A stretch of DNA of 64,000 nucleotides, from NCBI GenBank assembly GCA_016630905.1, contig WBMQ01000008.1, positions 744,001 to 808,000 of the forward strand, given 5' to 3'. The first letter of the stretch is position 1; every line of letters begins with the position of its first letter. Below, in pieces: positions 33,721 through 44,982 of this stretch. The stretch is from Capillidium heterosporum. Taxonomy: Eukaryota > Entomophthoromycota > Entomophthoromycetes > Entomophthorales > Capillidiaceae. The translations under genes were made by a program, and so were the position numbers. Under the pieces are notes generated by a model that was given only the letters and a program-made list of their open reading frames with translations, was not told the origin of the DNA and made no database searches.

Positions 33721-35805
33721 GCTTTTCTATTGTAGTTGTAAAGTTACTGAAGTTGGGTTATTGCCTGTTTCTTTAGAGAAATTGATTTCTAAGGTTGTGC
33801 TAATTTAGGTCACAAACCTGTAGCACGTTGATTAATTAAAAGTTTCGTTGATTGGATTGGAGTTTTGCTAAATTGGGATGCAATACAAAGTAGAGTTTAG
33901 ATAAATTGTTTAAACTGATTTCCAAGTAAAAAGTATACATATACCAAGCCCTTGCACTAAATTTATATTACCACATTGACATACTGCTAAGTAGATCGAA
34001 TTCGAACTCCATTTCCAAAGCCCGAGATTGGGTTATCCTTCACTTTAAACTTTTCAACTTTAGATAAGGATTGTGCAAAAGTAGCACTTGACCGTAGATT
34101 TCGCCATTAAATTGGAACTAAAGTCATTATTCATACACATACCAAATTAAACGCCTCATAGTTAAACAAATTCAATCGTTCGACATGAGCGAGATTCATC
34201 TATATAAAAACTTCAACTCAACTTATGCTATAAAATTCGTATTCAACAACAGGTCAACTTATTTCAAACTCGATTTTGGATCTTTCTAAAGGCACTGGTT
34301 ACTAAGTCTGAAGATCAAGGTGGACTTGGTCAACCGCAAACCTCCTTTTAGAATTATTGGTGAAAAGCTCACTTGCAACAATAATGAAAACATGTCATTA
34401 AAATTCAGGTCCAGAGATGAATGCCAAAAAGTAAAGTAAAATAACTTGTTAGGATGCTACTTGTCAGACTTTTTGAACATATTCTTTATTTTAGTTATCT
34501 GGCTGATGAGTCTATGGCTTACAGCTGGTTTCAACTGTATTTAAGAACTATCTTTTTGCTGTAGTTCACTGTTCTCTACTAACCTATTATCTAATATTGT
34601 TACCTTTATAGAAAAATCCACACTACCTATCTATTTAAAACGCCAGCTTGAAATTTAGCAGCTAAATTTAAGTTTATACCTATCTTGATATATGCATTAA
34701 CTGAATGGCAGTAATCAGTTGAACTATTTTAGTATTTGAGACAACCTATATTCTATATTAATTATTTGGATATATACTGCTGGTATTTAGCATTTCCTTT
34801 GTTTCGAAACGTTACAATCATTTCCAATAGTAGATCCTATTGAACTTTTGAGATATTGTAAAGCACTTGAACTGATTACTTTAAATATCAGCATTCACTA
34901 CTTAATTTTGTAAGTGAAATAGTTAGCCACACATTTTATTCAATACCAGCTAATATTTGAACTGGGCTTAAATATATATATCTAAAACTCCTAACATCAC
35001 ATAGTATATGTGCTCATTATTACCAGCTCTACATGTTCTCTATAAGATAGCTTAAGCAATCATATATATATTTCAATAAAATATATAGTATAGCAAAGTT
35101 ATTCAACTCAAATGATGTCCAAATTCCTTTGTTTTAACGATTTTGCATCAAATAAATATATTAAAATTACAAACCTTATTATTTGATATTTTATATATAT
35201 AGACTACGTTAATACTTTGAAAACGCGTATAAATGCAGCTATTATGTTGCATTAATGTCTTTTATATCACCTAATAAACGATCGAATTTCATGACATGTT
35301 AACCGCTAGCCTCTAACCTAAAGATATAAAGCCTAAGATTTCAATTTATTGTAAGACGTTAACTAAGTTGGTACTGAGGGTTAAAAGTGACAAATATATA
35401 TTAATATTAGCCTTAGCAGTGAGATTATAGAGGCTGTTATCGCTTGTTTGACAAAGCAGATCTATCTTTGGATAATATTGAATAATGGAATTTAGAAGTT
35501 CTCTAAAATAGTTACAAAAAATGTTTTATTCGGTAAATAGCAGCTATTATATAAAACTACAGGTGCAAAGGTTGTAAAGGAATAAATCTCTTTTTATATT
35601 AGATAATATTGTGACTTGTTCAACTACCAAGCTATCCAATAGACACACTGATCGTATGCATATCAATTCGAAATTCAAGTGAAGATGTTATATTTTTACC
35701 TTAAAAATAAGAATCACCTTAAATCTATCGAACTAAGATCATATTAAAACGTATATGAAGATACCAACGTACCTAAAAATTAATAATAAAATAGAAGTTT
35801 CTTAA
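33721..35805. other. Intergenic, 2.1 kb
   Basis: AT-rich. Holds the FNIP promoter and the coding-like relic at 34186-34480; I see nothing else. Confidence 0.5.
34186..34480 (+). pseudogene. Possible relic of a small Cys-containing protein
   Basis: A stretch from about 34289 to 34430 reads like an exon (LKIKVDLVNRKPPFRIIGEK, then LTCNNNEN and SRDECQK). It ends at a plausible 37-nt intron with a GTAAAG donor and a TTGTCAG acceptor. A TATA-like box stands at about 34200. No usable ATG precedes the coding-like part in frame, and a TAA lies between it and an upstream ORF. Most likely a gene that lost its 5' end; no family recognised. Confidence 0.25.
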
Positions 35806-36888
35806 CTAAAGCGACTTTACATCTACCTAATATTAGCTCAAACCTTGTTATCTTTGACCAACTGCCTAGTTTCCATAAATGTTCATCTAAAACTAGTCCT
35901 CAAAAACTACACTGTCCACTTGAACCCCAACTTACACACGAGTATTGAAGCCTATCTATAGCACATTAAAAAACTGTTCAAAAAGTATAATGGTCTAAAT
36001 AAAATAAAAAATACGTGCAAAAATAGTGGCAGCTTCTATTACATCAGATTTTCGTCAAATATCTTAAAGATGAAGGTCCTACCTGGGGTAGTGAACCTCG
36101 AGACGAAATTTTACGTCAAGCTGTCTACCGTACAGAAGAATATATCTTTGAGTCTAGTTCGTATGTCTCACCGAATCAATTTGACTACTACCATCAACTT
36201 CACCTACAGCTACTTCTACGACGGTACTAATGTAACTATCTATGTCATCGACACTGAGGTCACGACCAATCACATTGACCTTGAAGAGCGTGCAGTTATC
36301 GGTTTCAGTTTCACCAAGAATGAGCCCACTGGTTACATAGGTCACAGTACTCATTGTATTAGTACAATCGGTTTGAAAACTCACGGGGTAGTCAAAAATA
36401 CTGCCATAGTAGATGTAAACTCCTGTAACGATGGTAGGTATGTGATATCTTGGCTGATCTCAGAAATAGGCTGAGCAGTAAAGGACAAGTGTGGTAATAA
36501 GGGGAACATTATGTTGTTATCCTGAAGCATACCAAAGTTCAATACCATTGATGTTTCCGTCCTAACTGTTATAAAGAAAGAATTTGTCATAATTATGTCG
36601 ACCAAGTAACGAAAATGTCGATGCTTGCACTCTCTCCATATCACCTGAAGAGGGTTGTAACAGTAACAGTTAGTGATATCCGAATATAAAAGAGCTGGGT
36701 TTTTCAACTTTGAGAAATATGCTGATATATTTGCTCCTGGAGTGGATAGTATATCCAGTTGGAAGGATAGAAAGAGCCTTTCCATGTCAAGTATTTTGAT
36801 GACTTGTTCTTACTTCAATCAGGGTAACTTGATAGATGTAGAGGTTTTAAATAGTCAAGGCTTTGGATATCAAGGATTTGAGATTTAG
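35806..36888 (+). pseudogene. Decayed secreted subtilase (S8, proteinase K type)
   Basis: A dead copy of the kind of gene found intact at 48575-49774. From 35806 a signal-peptide-like stretch has CTA AAG where ATG AAG would be expected. An I9-type prodomain follows (YTVHLNPN, EAYL, FSSNILK), interrupted by an in-frame TAG at 35959-35961. The catalytic part shows VYVIDT-like VIDTEV, where the family has DTGV, and GHSTHCISTIG where it has GHGTHVAGT. After a stop near 36472 the reading frame changes, with NENVDAC near 36610 and FNFEKYADIFAPGVDSISSW near 36700. The Ser motif is degraded (SLSMSS in place of GTSMAS). Start loss, stops, frameshifts and damaged catalytic motifs together make this a clear pseudogene. 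Parts of it were probably functional long ago. Confidence 0.85.
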
Positions 36889-37353
36889 TATTAAAAGATT
36901 ATCGAGCCTATTGATATTAAACAATATAGCCTGATCGTTTCTAATAAATACCAAGGTAAAAAGATCTAATACTTTAAATAAATGTTTTTAATTGTTCATA
37001 TTAAGTTACTATAGCAATGTTTTGAAGACTATCCTATTCTTAAATACTAATAGATGTAGATACTTTTGAACTGCTTCCATTTTTATAGTTCCAATTCCTG
37101 AAGGAGATACCTTCAAGTAGCAAAGCTAACAACGTTCAAAAGTATATATACCTATTGCTTAAATTATAACAGTATCTAAGAAATACAGAATGGTAAAAAT
37201 CAAACTGTATCAGCACTCTCTTGAAACAGTTGAAATTACCTCAGTAGTAACTTGGTTTATAACGCAAATTTAAGTTACATTTTTACATATATATATTTTT
37301 AAATAAGCTGTGTAGAAGAAAATATATCTTCCAATACAGTTTAGTAAAACTAT

Positions 37354-37569
37354 TTGAATAGAACCTATGCAAACAGTGCTATTTTAGAATGTATATGCAA
37401 AAGGACCCAATCGTACTTTATGACTATAAGGTATACATTTGGAGACTATTGCACTTATATTGAACACCAATGTCAGTCAATTTTATTTGATATAAAATTT
37501 ATGCATATATACGTAAATTTAAAGCTTAATAGACCCTATGTTCGAAATATACTCACAACTTATATCTAA
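37354..37569 (+). pseudogene. Possible Kazal-type inhibitor relic
   Basis: Within this ORF, from about 37381, the run ECICKR followed by YTFGDYCTYIEHQCQS resembles the start and end of a Kazal serine-protease inhibitor domain (CxC near the start, then TYGNxCTxxxAQC). The central PVC segment is missing, and the ORF has no signal peptide. It lies next to the subtilase pseudogene. Weak; could be chance. Confidence 0.25.
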
Positions 37570-37811
37570 AATTCCAATTGTAGCTAAAAACTGTTATCTG
37601 AAGCGCCTGAGTTGATCAAAATGAAGGAAGATTCATACTCAAGAATAATAAATAAATTTAAGGACTTTTTATTCTTGATACCTTTCAAGAAAACTTGAAT
37701 TACATCGATATCCTTAAGGTTGGATAAATCAAAAGCAATCAATTTATATTGAACTTGAGGTACGCTAGTTCAAATCAAGATGTTAGTGTTAAAATTACTT
37801 TGGCTTGAAAA

Positions 37812-38141
37812 TTAGATGAACAATGTATCTTCATCAAAGCGTTTCGAACCTTGAGTTGGGATATGTAGCTTACAATTCTTCAAATTGGATTCTTCAACCT
37901 TAAAGGAGACAAGTGTGTGATTAAAGTGCTTTAAGTTACCAATTTGAAATTAGGAACCGACTGAAAAGTGATAAATTGTGCAACTAGTTCCATGTCTGAT
38001 ACCATAGCATCTAGAAGCTGGATATTGGAAAATAGTCCATTCCTTGCAAATACTGATTGATCTATTGGTTGAGGTGGAGATATCTACTGAAGCAAAAATG
38101 ATGAGGAAGGCTAAGTAGATAAAATAATTGGAGAACTTCAT
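37812..38141 (-). CDS. Small secreted Cys-containing protein, interrupted by an in-frame stop
   Basis: Start at 38141 with a signal peptide (MKFSNYFIYLAFLIIFASVD). The first ORF of 63 codons ends in TAA at 37950. The same frame then stays open for another 45 coding-like codons to a stop at 37812, including EESNLKNCKL and HIPTQGSKRFDED. So either the gene is a 63-residue protein, or a nonsense mutation has cut a 108-residue protein. A third option is a 63-nt intron with a weak GTCGGT donor and an AAG acceptor removing the stop. With the second half there are four cysteines, which would suit a disulfide-bonded secreted protein. A TATA-like box lies about 70 bases upstream. No family recognised. 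Confidence 0.4.
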
Positions 38142-39310
38142 GTTATATTTGCTTTTAATTTTAAGGGTTTCATATTAGAGGCACTGAATTTATAACGGCT
38201 GTATCTATATATTTATAATTGTAGTAAAGATTCGTTTACATTTAATCTACTAATAATCTTTGCTAGTGAACATTTGAAGCTATTTTTACATCTGGTGAGA
38301 AACTGTATTTGAAAATTTATTATAAGCTATAATAAGGAATTGTATTCATCCCATAAGACTAATTTATAGGCAAGGAAAGGTAGTCTGTTTTTAGTAGACT
38401 TTATGTATTTCAGCTATCTATCATTTTCTATATATGTCGCATAGATAGATTATTATTTTATGATTTGAGTAAATAAGTTTGAAAATAGTCATTAATAGCA
38501 TGTTACATAGCCCTGTGTATATTTAATCCACCTCTTTTCTTCATATCACCAAATTTTATACTTGCTGAAGTATTTGAATCTGATGAACTTTGGTCTCCCT
38601 ACACATATGTTTTTAATAATCGATAGAAGTTGAATCTATCAAGCTTGGTGATCTTCATTTGAACTATGTGGGTCTAAATCACTGGTATATTGCATAATTT
38701 TCATTGGAATTGAAAGTATAGTGTTCAGCTACCTTATATATCTGCAAAAATGACTGATAAAGCTTGAGAAAAGGTTGTCAAATGTACTATTTAGTTTCGA
38801 TGGACACGTCGTTGAGTAGTGTTTAAAAATGAATATTTGGATCGAAGGATAGACTGACGAACATCACGTAACATGGAATATCAGTACGTGTCGTATTCTG
38901 TTAACTGAACCTTCTTGATAGAGGCAGGTACTGTGTTTTCACTAAACTTCAAAATATTCATTTAACTCGAATTTTACGATAAATTCGTAAATTATAGAGT
39001 TAAATATTACTTTGTGCATAATTAATTGGATAGCTCCATTAACTCTTATTAAAACTATCTTGCAAACAATTTTGAACAAATTGGCGTTGATCAGCTTCCA
39101 AACCGCAATCCCGTTAAAATATGCACTTTCATCCAAATTAACCGATCAAACTTAAGTGAAAAACAGTGTGCATGTCGAAAAATATCGACACTACAAAGTA
39201 TATCATGATTATGCTTGGATAAAGTTTGTAGCTCGTGATCTACTTATATATCTATCTACCTGGTTGAAACATGAAAGTTTTTACATTTTATTCATCTAGG
39301 TAGGCCGAAC
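38142..39310. other. Intergenic, divergent promoter region
   Basis: AT-rich spacer between the small secreted gene (-) and the lipase (+). A TATA-like run near 39245 precedes the lipase start; nothing else seen. Confidence 0.55.
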
Positions 39311-40240
39311 ATGAAGCTCAACCCTGCTTCTCTACTACTTTACTTTGCGTTGAACTGGACGACATTAGATGCCAAGAAAAAACATATCAACATAAAAGTC
39401 AATGCCTTTGAAGTCAAGAGTCTCAACATTCGACCCAAAATAGAAGACGTCAAGAGGATAGCCTGGTATTCAGCTGCAACAGTATGCCCTGACGAACTAC
39501 TAACCACCTTTACCTGCAAATCTTGCCAACAGGTTGGAAACGGGAGCGTAGCCCACTTTTCCAATTTCGAAGCCAAACATCTCTCAGTGAAAGGGTACAT
39601 AGCAACTGATGACAGCCGCAAGGAGATCATAGTAGCTATTCGAGGCGGAGTAAGTTTTCGAAACGCCCTCACTTACCTGGACCGCAAGTTTACCACGTTT
39701 ACACCCTATGCTTTGGACAAGGAAATAAAAGTCCACAACGGGATGAAAGGTACGGTCGACATGCTTGCCAGCGAGTTCATGGGGATATTAAAGACCATGC
39801 TGTCTGATACCTATGCCAACTATCACATAATCGTCACCGGTCATTCGATAGGCGGCTCGATGGCAACTCTGGCCGCCTTGCGCATAAAGTTCGACTTGGA
39901 TTTGGATTGGTCGCGCATCTCTCTCTTCACCTATGGCCAACTGCGAGTTGGGAATCGTAAATTCGCTATGTGGTATAGCACATTTCCCTTTGTCGTCTCC
40001 AGAGGGGTGAATTTCAACGATCCAGCTCCCCACAAGTTTTATGAAGAGAAAGATGACTTTTACGCCCACATTCCCAACGAAGTTTTCATCAGCAGTGCTG
40101 ACGGTAAGAGTTATATATACTGTAATACCTCATTGATAGAGGATCCTAACTGCTCCAACTCTATTGAAGTCGATGATTTTGACCACAAGGTCCACGTCAA
40201 ATTCTTCGATACCAAATTCAAGGCCCAGGATGCCTGCTAA
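39311..40240 (+). CDS. Secreted class 3 lipase
   Basis: Intronless, 309 residues with signal peptide (MKLNPASLLLYFALNWTTLDA). The alpha/beta-hydrolase elbow is TGHSIGG with nucleophile Ser179; most class 3 lipases have GHSLGG, so Ile replaces Leu, a mild change. Around it are the family's IIVAIRG strand, VHNGMKG and LAALRIK. After the elbow come FTYGQLRVGNRKFA and NFNDPAPHKF, where the Asp fits the catalytic acid, and DHKVHVKFF near the end, where the His fits the third catalytic residue. Such enzymes release fatty acids from triglycerides outside the cell and are common in saprobic and insect-associated fungi. The peroxisomal oxidase at 20818 would burn the released fatty acids, but the genes are far apart and any link is inference. 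Confidence 0.9.
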   Translation: MKLNPASLLLYFALNWTTLDAKKKHINIKVNAFEVKSLNIRPKIEDVKRIAWYSAATVCPDELLTTFTCKSCQQVGNGSVAHFSNFEAKHLSVKGYIATDDSRKEIIVAIRGGVSFRNALTYLDRKFTTFTPYALDKEIKVHNGMKGTVDMLASEFMGILKTMLSDTYANYHIIVTGHSIGGSMATLAALRIKFDLDLDWSRISLFTYGQLRVGNRKFAMWYSTFPFVVSRGVNFNDPAPHKFYEEKDDFYAHIPNEVFISSADGKSYIYCNTSLIEDPNCSNSIEVDDFDHKVHVKFFDTKFKAQDAC

Positions 40241-41788
40241 CTGTATAGTGTAAATTTACTAATTAATTAAAGGTAGTGAAAAAGTTTGGGTATTTTTATT
40301 TATTCTTTAAGTTCAGGGCTTATAATCAGTAACATCTTAAACTATAGGATTCTGTCAGCAGAAGCAGAAGGTTTGAATATAAAACTGCAACTGATTGACA
40401 GCCACATCACAGAACTTTTACGTATCGAAATATGATTACCACAATATAGGTAGTAAAAGCCGTAAAAGAACCCCAGCTGTCCAACCGTAGCATTTAAATA
40501 AAAACTATGCATATAACTCCTCAATTCAAATGAAGATGGGTTTGAAAATGTATACCTTTATAGGCTATCAAAAGTTTCCAAGCTTACCAAAACAAAATAA
40601 ACTAGTATAGCTAAAACTAGCAATATTTTATTCCAATTTATATTATAGAACTATGCCATTATTCAAACTCAAACTATATACAACAACTTCAATAACAAGC
40701 CTATTGCTACATTATGCAAACTTTAATAAATGAAATTCAATAATCATTTAAAATCTATATAGCATATCTTTTTCCATCCAAATTTATTGATCTCTATTTA
40801 CTTTTAGGTATTAACATATCGAAGAAAGGAGGGGGATGGGGGATAGGTAGCAAAGGTTTCAAAGGCTCAATTGGGATGGTAACAACTATATCTAACAGAA
40901 TGCTAATTATCAATAGCAATTGCATCTTCAATACGATCAAGATAAATAGTAAAAATATGTTTTTTGAGTGATTAAATCAAGCTTTATATGCCTTGTAAAA
41001 AGATTACCGTTTCCAACCGATTAATTTTATCAGGTTTTCATAATGGAGTTTTGATATACGTATTACAAAGTACAAATATCATAGCACAGTTTAACTTTTG
41101 AACATCAATGAAAAACTATATGATGTTCTAAAATATAGGCTTTTTATTTACTGAAATATATAGCAAAAGCGCCAAGTTTTGAAGACTTGAAAGTTTACTA
41201 GAGTGATCAAATTGAAACTTAAATCCCAAATTTCGATATATACATATATATTGACATTGGACGATACTTTGTATAACTTTGAAATAACTACTTGTGTAAA
41301 TGTATTAGTTCAATGAAGTGATAAACTCTGCCTATTACATTACCATGTTGAATTAGGTATGCAGTCAATCTGATATAGTTTCTATTTCAACCCAATATCA
41401 AAAAAACATATATCTATAATAAATATACTACTTTACAGACAAGCAGAACTGAAAAGTCTATACAGACATAAAGGAACAACGCTGCTTCATAATAAGACAG
41501 CTACCTATAGAAAACGAGCCAGATCCACCTATTTTTATTAAAGCTTTATAAAGACTAAAGGATGAACGAACAGATAAAGGAACCAAGTCAAGGGGGTATC
41601 GGTAGTACTTGAATACCTATACTATATTAAGGGTTGTAACTGCGAAAGAAAACTGGTGAAAAATAAAATAGGACGCCCTATTTCTAGATGAACAAATCTC
41701 AGATTAAATAAAATTGAAAGCTTCCCTCTTTCAGGACAAAGTGGGACTTAAAAGACGCCAAAGATAAAGTAGAAGCCAAGCTAAAGGC
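40241..41788. other. Intergenic, convergent gene ends
   Basis: AT-rich 3' flanks of the lipase and Osh3-type genes. No gene, RNA or repeat seen. Confidence 0.6.
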
Positions 41789-44700
41789 CTACCAGATCTT
41801 AACCAATTCACCAAAGTCCTTGGAATCACGAGCTTCAAAGTACCCACCCTTGTAAATCCAGGCGTCACTCTGCTTACCTTCGTAATCCTTTTGCTTTTCT
41901 AATTGGAACCACTTGGGCTCATATTTCAAACCTTTAGCCTCACGATCCCTCCTGCGTGCCCTTTGCTCCTCCTCTACCCTAGTCTTCTCCTGTTCGGCTT
42001 GAGTCACATTACCCTCCTCGAACAACCTCTGATCTGGTCGCAGTCGTGTGTCAGTCGAAGGTAGGTAGAGATCAGGTGTAACCTCATTCAACTCCATGGC
42101 AAAGTTGGTGAAGGCGTACATCGATTCGGCGTTGGGTGGTAGGGGGCTGGCTTTCCACACCACCTCCAGCTGGTCAGGACCTTTGACCCACAGTAAAGAG
42201 TGATTCCACTGACCCTCCAACATGTGCAACACCTGCCCATTCTTGGCGTGCAACGTAGCCTTGAGCTCATTGTTGGAGCTCTGGAAGAAAGTACTTTCTT
42301 TGAATGTAACTTTGCAGTAGTCTCCAGTTATATGGTTGGTGATTCTGATTTCACCAGTGTATTCCAGGTAGCGGGTGCCTCCCATCATGTTACGCATGCA
42401 TCCTACCGGTTTGTTGAAGGTGAAGTGATCGCCCGTCCTGAGTAGCTTGACGTTGGTGGTGCCGGCCGAGATGAGCTCCATCGACTTACCCCAGAACTTG
42501 GACTTGGGTCGTGAATCCTGCCAGAACAGGTAGTTATCTGATTCGGCGTAGCAGGCGAACACAGGCGGCGTATGGCTTACCTTCTCTGATATGAATTTAA
42601 ATCCCTTGTCAGGTCGGATGCACTCATAAGTCTCACCGAGGAGGGGATTGAACGGTTTGCGGGAGGCTCGATGGCCTGAAGAGGCCAACGGGGATATGGC
42701 GAAGGCGGTCACGTACAACAGCCGTTCCATGGCATTTGCCGAGTTGGCCGCCTTATCCAGCAACTCCGAGTATTCTAGCTCCTCACACAGGCGCTGTAGT
42801 ATATTTAAAGGTTCGTTGAGGGAAACAGGAAGGGAGACGGTGGAGAGGTCCTTCCCTACGTTCTTACGCATGATGGCTAGGAAGCTGACGTCTTCACCAC
42901 AAACTGGAGAGGGGAGTTCTCTCCGACGGACTATTTCGCTATGCATAACAGGTAACGGTTCTACTTTGCTTGGGTTGGGTGGGCTGCACTCTGGAAGGCT
43001 GGAACCGTTCAGGCCAGGACTAGCCTTGCTCTCATCATCTTCACTATCGTTACTGTCGACTTCGTCGTTCTGGTCGATAGAGTCGGCATCCAGTTCGGAG
43101 CTGTGGTTGGATTGGTTGACTTCTATCGAATCTAGAGCGTCGAAGAACTGGTCATCAGCACCTCCAATAGTTGAAAGGGAGGCAATAGAGTTCTGACGTC
43201 GGCTGTAAACTGAACGACGGCGGAAGGAGCGTCGGTTGGAGGTGTTAGTGTCAGCTTGGAAGGAGATGGAAACATCGTGGTTCGAGTTATTCCCGTTAGT
43301 GTTCTTTGCACTTGCTTGTGAATCACTTGGTTTATTGGATTCGTTGATGGAGTTGATGTAAGCCAGTTCAATTTTCTGCCTCTGCTCCGATTCCTCGCGT
43401 ATAAGTAATTCCAAAGCAGCTTTCTTGGCTCGGAACATGGACAAGTTGCTTCGGATGGTGTCTAAGGTTTCAATGTCACAAAAAGACCCTAGAGTAGGAA
43501 TGGAATCGATACTTCGGGTAACCTCCGCTAAAAAAACGAGTTAGATTATTAAAACTAATTAGTAAGAGTTACGTTTCTTGGGTCGAAAGGACATGAATTT
43601 CCTACGGTCCTTCGTTAGATCTTTAGGTACTTCTCCTTTCGAAAGTTCAGAGGTGAGTTCGTTCGGCAACATCGCTTCAACTTTTTTAGCAATATTTTCA
43701 AAAGCGATGGACAGCTCATTTAAGCCAGCTTCAATTTCGTTATATTTGGAGGAGGAAAGAGCAAGCTGAACGTCACCTTTGGAGTTGAGAACTGACTTGC
43801 GAAGGCTGATGGATCGAGCGATAGCCGACAGTGGTGTGGAAAGATCCTCACTATCACTCTCGGGTACCTCCTCCAGGTCCGGTAGGCCTGGTTTTGATTC
43901 GGGATCATCACCTTCCTTTAAATAAGTCAGAATTACCTTTTCCCATTCCTGAAAGTCGGTTTCGTTGAGGAACTTGAACCGATAAAGGGAGGAACCAGAA
44001 TCAATTATCACTACCAAAGTATCGTAGTCAAAGGTGATGACAGCTAAGGATATCGGTATGGAACCTCGGATAACTGAGTGACTATCTTTGGAGTAGGACA
44101 AATTGCCACCTGAAATAACACACCAACGCTTGGCCCAACCTGGGTGGGAACTTCAATTTAGAATAATAGTAAATTTTACCTTGCATCTTCTTTCGCTTTT
44201 TCTTAATACCCAACCTGATATGTCTGGTAAATTAGCTTTACTTTCTTCGGCAGCTAAAGTTTAAAATAAAAATAAGTGGCCTAGCTACTAATTTAAAAAT
44301 GTACATTTGGAAGTGGTTACAAAAAAGGTTATTTTCTTTGAAGTGCTCCAAGATTGAGTATTATCTAAAACAAGTCAGCCAAGGACAAAAATAGCAATAA
44401 AGGTTTACCGAAACAGAGGATATAAGTTCCCGGTTGATCGACTCTATGTTCCCCTTTAATTTTGGATTTGTAAGCTTCATAAGTCTTGGGTGGGATAATC
44501 TCTTGAAGGTCGCTCGTAGATACCACTTTGTTTTTTTTGCTGCCATTCTGATATGGTAAACTGACAGAAGGGGGCTTTAAAGATAAACTTATAGAAGGCC
44601 TACCCTCCACCTTCAATGTAGTTTCTTCATTGGTTTTCGAATGCGAGTGTGTCTTGACAATTTCCTCATCGATAATAGATTGGTTGATATCAGAACGATT

Positions 44701-44982
44701 GGGCCAAGAGGTTAAAGAGAGGTGCTTCTTAGACTTCTTCTTCGACAAAGAACCAGTTTCAATAATCGAACTTACATAATTAGCTGAATTAACTGAATCG
44801 TTGGAATAGGAATTGACTTCAGCTAAGTTGGTGGAGGAGCCGGACGAAGAAAGCTGTTTGTAAACTGCAAAGGTTATACTCTTCTTGGAGGTGGAAAAGG
44901 ACCAGGATATAACGTCGTGGTTCTTGGGTAAACTTACGTAGTGCAGGTACTTCTCCCGTGGTGGCAACTCGATCTCCTCCAT
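41789..44982 (-). CDS. Osh3-type oxysterol-binding-protein-related protein (GOLD, PH, FFAT, ORD)
   Basis: Five exons from the ATG at 44982; introns 44365-44408, 44254-44304, 44140-44179 and 43528-43572. Domain order: GOLD-like (VISWSFSTSKKSITFAVYK, ending YILCFDNTQSW), PH (ISGWVLRK, GWAKRWCVISGGNLSYSKD), an acidic FFAT-like motif DDQFFDALDS near residue 551, then the sterol/PI4P-binding ORD with KPFNPLLGETYE and SEKVSHTPPVFACYAE near 739. This is the yeast Osh3 layout: a lipid-transfer protein at ER-plasma membrane contacts that meets VAP through the FFAT motif. In the signature the second His of the usual VSHHPP is Thr; Osh3 itself has a replacement at this site. In the PH domain the frame slips at a five-T run (44197-44201); one more base there gives RKKRKKMQGW and a 1004-codon protein, so a one-base deletion is inferred. 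Confidence 0.92.
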
